5,048 nt of DNA from Leyella stercorea (GTDB lineage Bacteria; Bacteroidota; Bacteroidia; Bacteroidales; Bacteroidaceae). Position 1 is the stretch's first letter. Every line of letters starts with the position of its first letter. The DNA is taken from NCBI RefSeq assembly GCF_019052365.1, contig NZ_JAHQUY010000118.1, forward strand, positions 1 to 5,048, given 5' to 3'. Made by a program: the position numbers and the translations under genes. The notes beneath the pieces were generated by a model. That model was given only the letters and a program-made list of their open reading frames with translations. It was not told the DNA's origin and did not search any database. Shown in pieces: positions 1-4,855 of the stretch.

Positions 1-41
1 ATGCGCTTCAGCTTTTGGTTTACTGTTTTCTTTGTTTTCAT
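1..41 (-). CDS. Possible start of a further gene, cut by the window edge
   Basis: An ATG at 41 opens a minus-strand frame reading MKTKKTVNQKLKR before the window ends. AGGA sits directly upstream, only a few bases from the ATG, and the leader is A/T-rich like others in this window. The gene would begin 58 bases after the stop of the 227-aa DUF2589 gene, on the same strand, so it may be the fourth member of that operon. A hairpin at 61-85 lies between them. Thirteen codons are too few to assign a family. The lysine-rich start fits a cytoplasmic protein or the n-region of a signal peptide. It could also be a chance ATG. Confidence 0.4.
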   Translation of the reverse strand, partial: MKTKKTVNQKLKR

Positions 42-60
42 TCCTATTGTTATCAAATTT

Positions 61-85
61 GAACGGGACTTTATCCATCCCGTTC
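61..85 (-). terminator. Hairpin after the 227-aa DUF2589 gene (terminator-like, weak)
   Basis: A perfect 8-bp inverted repeat, GAACGGGA (61-68) and TCCCGTTC (78-85), encloses a 9-base loop. It starts 14 bases past the stop codon of the 227-aa gene. On the minus strand the stem is followed by AAATTTGATAAC, which holds only a short T-run, so a classical intrinsic terminator is doubtful. If the ATG at 41 is a real start, the hairpin may be a partial terminator or a processing or stability element that lowers expression of the next gene. Confidence 0.35.
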
Positions 86-99
86 TATATGTTTATACT

Positions 100-783
100 C
101 TATTTACTGCTTCCTGTATTTATAGGCTCGATACATGATGCCATTATATCCATCAGTTTAGACAGACCTTCGGTCTGCGGCTGCTGGCTGGCAGAAACAT
201 GTATCTGGTATTTTGCCGTTTGGTTGGTCATGCGGGTGTTCTCACGGGCGGTCGTGACTTTGCCGCTGATTTCCGCATTTATAAACCAATGTTTTGCAGA
301 AGCTTTTGTCTCTACTTCGGCATTAGTAGTGTTTTTTACATTTGAGGTATCAGTAACCTCCATCTGGAAATCTACATCCACGCGGTCTATAAGCAGAGAA
401 GGAATAGGCACCAATCCTATAAACGGAGCTTTGACACTTTGTGGCATTGTTGTCATTTTTCCATCCTGCTGTATCGGTCTTTTAATATCGAATTCCAATA
501 CACGAGCTGTTTTACCGTCTTCATCAAAAGCAATTTTCTGGTAGAAATTCCATGCTGTCGCTGCCAATTCCTGTTGAGCTTCGGCTGCTGCAATAAGCGG
601 CGCTGCAATCAGTTCCCGCATGGGAAGCCCCTTCAAATTGTCAGTCACATTCGGATCTCCAAGTACAGGGGATGTACCGTTATTTTTAGTCTCTTCCAAT
701 GCAGCGGAAATAATCTCTTTTGCTTGTCCGCTTATATTTTCTGCATATTCTTGTTGCCCTTGGTTCTTTATTTCTTCTGCCAT
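100..783 (-). CDS. DUF2589-family protein, 227 aa
   Basis: No signal peptide or membrane segment is visible, so the protein should be cytoplasmic. Residues 1-50 are polar and partly helical (MAEEIKNQGQQEYAEN). Residues 52-85 form the family's recognisable helix (LPMRELIAAPLIAAAEAQQ, then ATAWNFYQKIAF), rich in alanine and ending in aromatics. A strand-rich core follows: VLEFDIKRP (95-103), LVPIPSLLIDRVDVDFQ (124-140), KHWFINAEISGKV (164-176) and KYQIHVSAS (191-199). The end, EGLSKLMDIMASCIEPI (205-221), is another helix. This order and the L-M-R-E-L-I-A-A-P-L motif fit DUF2589, whose function is unknown; the assignment is from memory of the family pattern. The start lies 21 bases after the preceding stop, with an A/T-rich leader and no Shine-Dalgarno. 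It is the third gene of a probable operon. Confidence 0.82.
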   Translation of the reverse strand: MAEEIKNQGQQEYAENISGQAKEIISAALEETKNNGTSPVLGDPNVTDNLKGLPMRELIAAPLIAAAEAQQELAATAWNFYQKIAFDEDGKTARVLEFDIKRPIQQDGKMTTMPQSVKAPFIGLVPIPSLLIDRVDVDFQMEVTDTSNVKNTTNAEVETKASAKHWFINAEISGKVTTARENTRMTNQTAKYQIHVSASQQPQTEGLSKLMDIMASCIEPINTGSSK

Positions 784-804
784 AACATTTGAATTTTAAA
801 ATTG

Positions 805-1302
805 TTAGATGTTTTTTACAAAATCGTCAATGATTCGGGAAATGCTCTCCGGAGTCTCCTGAACCTTAAAATTGACGCAAACCTCCATGACATCATCCGC
901 ATCCGGTTTTATGTTGCTCATCTGCATCTGGAGATTGGCTCTTTGTGGGCTGGATAACAATAAGTTGTTTTCTGGAATCTGTGATTCCACGCTTCCGACC
1001 TTCGCCTTGAACTTTATCTGCACATTATCCATCGCAAGATAATGATGGGATATCAAGGCTATAAGTGGAATATCAATAGTCTTGTCTCCAACCATGATTT
1101 TTTTTGATTGGAACGTATTTGCGTTATTTGCATTTGTTCCTTCAAAAAGTCTGGTCAGATTTTGTATCTGATGATTCTGTAATGTATCTTGTGCACAGTT
1201 TACGGCGTACTGCAAACCATTCATAATATCAGAGAATGAATTGGTTTGAACACTGTCCGGCTCATCGTCATTATTTTTCTTGCCTCTGTGAAAAAGTCCC
1301 AT
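805..1302 (-). CDS. Short DUF2589-like protein, 165 aa
   Basis: A predicted cytoplasmic protein without signal peptide or membrane helix. Residues 1-20 are a charged tail (basic MGLFHRGKKN, then acidic DDEPD). Residues 22-55 form a helix (FSDIMNGLQYAVNCAQ, then NLTRLF). The rest is strand-rich: SKKIMVGDKTIDIPLIALI (66-84), MDNVQIKFKAKVGS (91-104), ANLQMQMSNI (122-131) and VMEVCVNFKVQ (138-148), closing with ESISRIIDDFVKNI (152-165). The core and last helix line up by eye with the 227-aa neighbour: 'IPxLLIDRVDVDFQMEV' against 'IALISHHYLAMDNVQIKFKAKV', and 'EGLSKLMDIM' against 'ESISRIIDDF'. I infer a divergent paralogue with a shorter N-terminal half. Its start is 9 bases after the stop of the 47-aa gene, which implies co-transcription and perhaps coupled translation. 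The function is unknown. Confidence 0.72.
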   Translation of the reverse strand: MGLFHRGKKNNDDEPDSVQTNSFSDIMNGLQYAVNCAQDTLQNHQIQNLTRLFEGTNANNANTFQSKKIMVGDKTIDIPLIALISHHYLAMDNVQIKFKAKVGSVESQIPENNLLLSSPQRANLQMQMSNIKPDADDVMEVCVNFKVQETPESISRIIDDFVKNI

Positions 1303-1311
1303 GTTTTTAAT

Positions 1312-1455
1312 TTAATTACTTGATTTGTTGTCTTTAATGAGCACCAATCTTGACAATGTCCGGCTTACAGCTTCCATATTTACACTGGAGTCTATATTAT
1401 TATTGACAATGCCTTGATGCCAAAACCAATATGGTGGATTCTCCGTGTGTTCCAT
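1312..1455 (-). CDS. Small hypothetical protein, 47 aa, first gene of the DUF2589 operon
   Basis: An ATG at 1455 opens a 47-codon frame that begins MEHTENPPYWFWHQGIVNNN and ends LVLIKDNKSSN, closing with TAA at 1312. An exceptional Shine-Dalgarno (AAAGGAGG, 1461-1468) lies 5 bases before the ATG. The stop sits 9 bases before the start of the 165-aa gene. Those two signals, more than the length, argue that the gene is real. The protein has an aromatic patch near the N-terminus (YWFWH, residues 9-13), an asparagine-rich stretch with VNNNIDSSVN (17-26), and a short amphipathic segment EAVSRTLSRLVLI (28-40). It has no signal peptide or cysteine. I do not recognise a family with confidence. The VNNNIDSSV segment is faintly like the start of RebB ('killing trait') proteins. 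It may be a partner, regulator or structural subunit for the DUF2589-like proteins. Confidence 0.75.
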   Translation of the reverse strand: MEHTENPPYWFWHQGIVNNNIDSSVNMEAVSRTLSRLVLIKDNKSSN

Positions 1456-1460
1456 CACGT

Positions 1461-1468
1461 CCTCCTTT
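1461..1468 (-). promoter_or_regulatory. Strong Shine-Dalgarno of the 47-aa gene
   Basis: The minus strand reads AAAGGAGG, then ACGTG, then ATG at 1455. This nearly complete anti-16S match at ideal spacing decides the start of the 47-aa gene. Bacteroidota rarely rely on Shine-Dalgarno pairing and prefer A/T-rich unstructured leaders. The 165-aa, 227-aa, 521-aa and 569-aa genes here lack a comparable site. Confidence 0.85.
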
Positions 1469-1503
1469 CTTTATTGGGATTATACTTCAGTTAATGTTCG
1501 TTG

Positions 1504-1525
1504 CGGGCGGGACTTTTCCCGCCCG
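1504..1525 (-). terminator. GC-rich hairpin after the 569-aa fimbrillin gene
   Basis: A 9-bp perfect stem, CGGGCGGGA (1504-1512) paired with TCCCGCCCG (1517-1525), has a 4-base loop. It begins 5 bases after the TAA of the 569-aa gene, in the right place to end the fimbrillin operon before the DUF2589 operon. On the minus strand it is followed by CAACGAACATTAACTG, with no T-tract, so it is not a textbook intrinsic terminator. It could instead protect the 3' end of the mRNA or act with Rho. The only gene-free stretch here (1456-1530) holds this hairpin and the downstream Shine-Dalgarno. Confidence 0.5.
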
Positions 1526-1530
1526 ACGGT

Positions 1531-3240
1531 TTACTGCTTCCTCAAGGTAGGCAATGCTCCGTTAAGTTCGTAACGCCACTTTGAGCCTGCGTTCTGCAAG
1601 GCGGTGTTCATGACATCGACGGCTTTCTGCCAGGTAACGACAGAGTCGTCCACCTTCGTGGCTTCGGGGGCGGTGCTATGCTGATTGCGGTCGAAGCCTT
1701 GTTCCTGATTGTTCTTCCAGTAGCAGGCGGTCACGACGGTGTAGTTATCTCCAAACAAGCCGCCGATATGTACATTGCCAGTGTTGCTACCCTTACTATT
1801 TACGTTGCCCGTGGCATAGCAGGCAAGGACGGTGCTTCCTCCGTTTAATCCCACTACACCGCCGCCTGAGAGATCCTGTGGGGAGTTAATTTCTAAGGTC
1901 ACGTTGCCTGTGGCATAGCAAGCGGTCATGGTGCCCCATTTTTCTCCTGCCACGCCGCCGACATAGCGCGTTCCCTTAACTATGGCAGAGGAGCTGCATC
2001 CGATGATGGAACCGGCCTTTTGGCTACCCACCACACCGCCGACACAATTCGTGCCGCTGACGCTGCCCGACACCGAGCAGTTTTCAATGGTGCCCCAGCT
2101 ATATCCTACCACGCCGCCAGTATTGCCTGACATTAACACGTGATTGCTTGTTATCTGTATGCCTTCCATCACCACGTTCTTCACCGTACCAGCTTTATCG
2201 AGATAGCCGAACAGACCCACAAATTGGTCATTTGTCGTAACGGTCAGCCCCTTGATGGTATGGCCGCGGCCGTCGAAGGTACCCTTGTATCGCTTTTCGT
2301 AGTTCGTGCCTATCGGCGTCCAGCCTTTGCCCGTCAGGTCAATGTTTTTGCCGAGGGTAATGTTAATGTCGGTCTTACCTCCGTTCACTAATTCGGCTAC
2401 ATTTATCAGACCATCGGCGGAGGTCACGGTGTAGCTGCCGTTGCCCTCTATGGTATATCCCGGGTCTTTTGCCGCAGCGAGGGAGACGGTGTAGGTATAT
2501 TCACCGCCCGCCTGCCAGTCGGCAGCATTCTTCATCTTATAAACGAAGGTCTTGGCGTCAGCGAAGGTGCAGGTAATGAAGGTCGTGCCAGCTGCCACAC
2601 TTTGCGGGGCTACGAGGGCGGTGTAGGTGTTGCTGCCCTTGTCATACGGGGTGATTTCATCCGGATTGCCATTCTCGGTGGAGAGACCCGTCAGCCGCAC
2701 AGATGCCAGCCCCTCGGTGTAGTCCGTCAGAACGATGGTCACCCGCGCCGTGCGGTGGGTGAAGCGGAGCGTGGGGCTGCCGTAGGTCACCGTCTGCCCG
2801 TCGGCTACGATGAGGTCGCTGGTCTCAAAGTCTTTTTGGGCACTTTGGTTGGCTTTTACCTTCACAGCAGGCAGAGTTGTCTCGCCCTCGGTGTAGGGCC
2901 ACCACGCTGTGACGGTGATGTCGTTGTGGTTGGTCCAGCGGTGAGGGGCGGTGGAGGTCAGCGTGGTGCTGGTGGGGTTGGCGGTGGAGGGCGTCGCGTT
3001 GTACGTCTTCACCATGCCGTTCATCAGGACTGCCACGCTCTGCACGCCTTCCCAGTTCCCATCCACGGGGGCACGGGTACTGGCGATGGCTGTCGCGGCG
3101 GGTTTCAGCCCCGTGGCGGTGAAGACGATGGGTGTGCCTTCCGCCCCTTCTGGCAGGAAGCCCGCTTCGTCCTGCGTGCAGGCGGCAAGGCCAAGCAGCA
3201 GGGCGATGGCTGCGGATATATGGATGGTTGTTCGTTTCAT
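1531..3240 (-). CDS. Fimbrillin-family lipoprotein with C-terminal GLUG repeats, 569 aa
   Basis: A lipoprotein signal peptide (MKRTTIHISA, then a hydrophobic core) ends in the lipobox LAAC, with C21 as the lipidated residue. Residues of about 35-258 form a fimbrillin (Mfa-like) domain. Its marks are STRAPVDGNWEGV (54-66), TVTAWWPY (109-116), RFTHRTARVTIVL (159-171), TGLSTENGNP (184-193), ALVAPQSVAAG (208-218) and GGEYTYTVSL (245-254). From about 268 comes the usual entry to a GLUG region (GSYTVTSADGL, then NIDLTGKGWTPIG and TFDGRGHTIKGL). Six GLUG-type units follow (341-511), then a conserved tail with TKVDD, TWQKAVDVMNTAL and LPTLRKQ. Known type V pilins are exported as lipoproteins and matured by cleavage after an arginine; R56 is a possible equivalent site. 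I infer an outer-membrane or pilus-tip adhesin. It starts 22 bases after the previous stop, with no Shine-Dalgarno, and is the last gene of the fimbrillin run. Confidence 0.88.
   Translation of the reverse strand: MKRTTIHISAAIALLLGLAACTQDEAGFLPEGAEGTPIVFTATGLKPAATAIASTRAPVDGNWEGVQSVAVLMNGMVKTYNATPSTANPTSTTLTSTAPHRWTNHNDITVTAWWPYTEGETTLPAVKVKANQSAQKDFETSDLIVADGQTVTYGSPTLRFTHRTARVTIVLTDYTEGLASVRLTGLSTENGNPDEITPYDKGSNTYTALVAPQSVAAGTTFITCTFADAKTFVYKMKNAADWQAGGEYTYTVSLAAAKDPGYTIEGNGSYTVTSADGLINVAELVNGGKTDINITLGKNIDLTGKGWTPIGTNYEKRYKGTFDGRGHTIKGLTVTTNDQFVGLFGYLDKAGTVKNVVMEGIQITSNHVLMSGNTGGVVGYSWGTIENCSVSGSVSGTNCVGGVVGSQKAGSIIGCSSSAIVKGTRYVGGVAGEKWGTMTACYATGNVTLEINSPQDLSGGGVVGLNGGSTVLACYATGNVNSKGSNTGNVHIGGLFGDNYTVVTACYWKNNQEQGFDRNQHSTAPEATKVDDSVVTWQKAVDVMNTALQNAGSKWRYELNGALPTLRKQ
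1708..2220 (-). repeat. Six GLUG-type repeats in the 569-aa protein
   Basis: Units of about 24-33 residues begin with a GGVVG-like turn and end in a strand such as ACYATGNV. They start near residue 341 (VGLFGYLDK), 375 (GGVVGYSWG), 401 (GGVVGSQKAG), 428 (GGVAGEKWG), 460 (GGVVGLNGG) and 493 (GGLFGDNY). The repeat is also visible in DNA. Bases 1802-1834 and 1901-1933 both encode an ACYATGNV block and match at 19 of their first 20 positions, 99 bases apart. GLUG repeats are generally found in bacterial surface proteins and probably stack as a beta-solenoid. The spread in unit similarity suggests recent duplication of the ACYATGNV pair. Confidence 0.85.
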
Positions 3241-3262
3241 GATGCGTGATGTTTAGGGTTCG

Positions 3263-4828
3263 TTATTGTCTCTTTTGCAATACGGGCAGACCGTCGGTGC
3301 CGAGTGCCCACTGGTAGTCGTTGTTGGTGAGGGCGGTGTTCATGCCGTCGACGGCTGTTTGCCATTTCACGGTCGCGCCGTCCACCTTCGTGGCATCTAC
3401 CTTTCCTCCAAGATTACTGAATACTCCTTGCCCGGCATTGCCTCCCCAATAACAGGAAGTTATATAAGCGTAGTTATGACGCACTATAGCTCCAGATTCA
3501 TACTCTTCCAATGTGCCGTTGAACCAGCAAGCGGTGATACTGCCATAATTTAAATCGGCTATACTACTAGTTCTACCATATGCAGAAATTTTTCCCGTCA
3601 CAGAGCAGGCAATGATTTGACCATTATTTTCCTCCACTATTCCAGCTGCATGTCCACTACTGCCATACAGATTCACATCTATGAGTTGTAGGTTCTTTAT
3701 CACACCACGTTCATTTAATAACCCAAAAAGTTCAGTAGTCGCTGCTGAAAAGTTTAATCCCGTAATGCGGTGTCCCTGCCCATTAAAGATGCCGGAGTAA
3801 CCTGGTGGCCATGTGCCTACCTGTGTCCATTCCTTACCCGTCAGGTCGATGTCGGCGGTGAGGGTGCAATTTATCGATTCGTCTTTTTGTGCCGCTTTGT
3901 TCCATGCCAGTAGGCCGTCTGCGTTATAGACCATGTAGCTGCCGTCGTCCTGTATAGAATAGCCCAAATCCTCAGCCTCGCCGCTCTCGCCGCCGCCGTC
4001 AGCCCAGTCACCGATAGTGCAGCCCTCTAACGTCAAGCCGGAGGCGTTCACCTTGACGGTATATTTATAGCGGTTGCCCGCCTCTAATACGACGTTGTTC
4101 TGTGGGCGGAAGTAGAAGGTGCCGCCGCCGAGTTCCACCCGGATGAACGGCTTGCCTGCCTCAACGGTCTGCGGGGCGGTCAGTGCCTCGTAGGTGTTAC
4201 CGCTTGCGTTGTAGGTCTTGATGGCAGTCGGGTTGCCGTTATCGGCAGACAGGCTCACGAGGCTCACCGTGGCACCGTCCACGCTTGTGAATCCCTTACC
4301 GGGCTTCAGTTCGATTGCCACGCGTGCCGTTCGGTGGTTGAACTCCAAGGTCGGGTTGTTAAATTCCACTTTCCGGTTCTCAGCAGAGATGAAGTCGCTG
4401 TTCTGGAAGTCAGCCAATTTGCTTTGGTCTTCGGCCACCTTCACGGCAGGCATCTGTGTGATGTTGGCATTGTTGAAGGGCCACCATGCCGATACGGTAA
4501 TCGGGTCGCGGCTGGTCCAGTAGTGCGGGGCGTTCTCGCGTGAGAGTGTGGCACTCTTGAAATCGGTAGAAGCCGTTACGGTGTATTCCTTTACCGCATC
4601 GCCCAACTTGAGTGCCACGGAAGAGACACCCTGCCAATCGCCGTCCACAGTGGCACGGGTGGAAGGGGCTGCCAGCGGCGTTGCCTCTACGGACAGTCCG
4701 GTGGTACGGATGACTACGGGGTATTTACCTTCGGGCAGACGGTTATCGTCAGCAAGTTCGTCCTGTGTGCAGGCGGTGAGGGCGAACAGCAGCGCGGTGG
4801 CTGCGGGGATAAATAATCTATGTCTCAT
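3263..4828 (-). CDS. Fimbrillin-family lipoprotein with degenerate GLUG repeats, 521 aa
   Basis: The signal peptide MRHRLFIPAATALLFALTAC ends in lipobox LTAC with C20 as the lipidated residue, followed by TQDE. The fimbrillin (Mfa-like) domain spans about 36-276: STRATVDGDWQGV (56-68), TVSAWWPF (111-118), EFNHRTARVAIEL (162-174), SLSADNGNP (192-200), ALTAPQTVEAG (215-225), NRYKYTVKV (252-260) and LTLEGCTIGDW (265-275). An acidic, glycine-rich linker (DGGGESGEAEDLGY) leads to a GLUG entry segment (DGSYMVYNADGL, then DIDLTGKEWTQVG and FNGQGHRITGL). Four poorly conserved repeat units follow, then the same kind of tail as the 569-aa protein (TKVDG, KWQTAVDGMNTAL, LPVLQKRQ). The arginine at 58 in STR-A matches the usual position of type V pilin maturation. 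The likely role is a surface or tip component of a type V pilus. It starts 27 bases after the preceding gene's stop; AAGGA is nearby but only 2 bases from the ATG. Confidence 0.87.
   Translation of the reverse strand: MRHRLFIPAATALLFALTACTQDELADDNRLPEGKYPVVIRTTGLSVEATPLAAPSTRATVDGDWQGVSSVALKLGDAVKEYTVTASTDFKSATLSRENAPHYWTSRDPITVSAWWPFNNANITQMPAVKVAEDQSKLADFQNSDFISAENRKVEFNNPTLEFNHRTARVAIELKPGKGFTSVDGATVSLVSLSADNGNPTAIKTYNASGNTYEALTAPQTVEAGKPFIRVELGGGTFYFRPQNNVVLEAGNRYKYTVKVNASGLTLEGCTIGDWADGGGESGEAEDLGYSIQDDGSYMVYNADGLLAWNKAAQKDESINCTLTADIDLTGKEWTQVGTWPPGYSGIFNGQGHRITGLNFSAATTELFGLLNERGVIKNLQLIDVNLYGSSGHAAGIVEENNGQIIACSVTGKISAYGRTSSIADLNYGSITACWFNGTLEEYESGAIVRHNYAYITSCYWGGNAGQGVFSNLGGKVDATKVDGATVKWQTAVDGMNTALTNNDYQWALGTDGLPVLQKRQ
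3440..3733 (-). repeat. Degenerate GLUG-type repeats in the 521-aa protein
   Basis: Four units can be traced: LFGLLNERGVIKNLQLI (367-383), AAGIVEENNGQIIACSV (394-410), SSIADLNYGSITACWFNG (421-438) and GAIVRHNYAYITSCYWGG (446-463). The usual GGVVG turn is eroded to AAGIV, SSIAD or GAIV, while the second half of each unit (I-x-x-C-x-x) stays recognisable. The stretch is distinctly more AT-rich than the flanking parts of the same gene. A simple sequence search could miss these as GLUG repeats. Confidence 0.62.
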
Positions 4829-4855
4829 AATCCTTCATTCTTAATTATTAATGTC

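Noticed and set aside
32..544. A 170-aa plus-strand reading frame with hydrophobic stretches
   Set aside because: It lies antisense to the 227-aa DUF2589 gene and runs into the neighbouring intergenic region. The minus-strand frame has a recognisable family pattern and operon spacing, so this is a shadow.
792..803. Perfect 12-base palindrome AATTTTAAAATT between the 165-aa and 227-aa genes
   Set aside because: It is all A/T and short, so it is likely by chance in an A/T-rich leader. It would make a very weak hairpin and resembles no known operator.
1479..1484. TATAAT on the minus strand, 24 bases before the 47-aa start
   Set aside because: It matches an E. coli -10 box, but Bacteroidota promoters use a TAnnTTTG -7 element with a TTG-type -33 element. 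Neither is present, and the -35 position falls in the GC hairpin. It may be chance in A/T-rich DNA.
1531..1720. A diversity-generating retroelement variable region at the 3' end of the 569-aa gene
   Set aside because: Bacteroidales pilus-tip proteins can be such targets. However, the window holds no reverse transcriptase, no template-repeat copy and no C-type lectin end, and the C-terminus is conserved with the neighbouring gene instead of being hypervariable.
2602..3249. A 215-aa plus-strand reading frame rich in glycine, valine and arginine
   Set aside because: It is the antisense shadow of the GC-rich fimbrillin domain of the 569-aa gene. It has low complexity and no family pattern.
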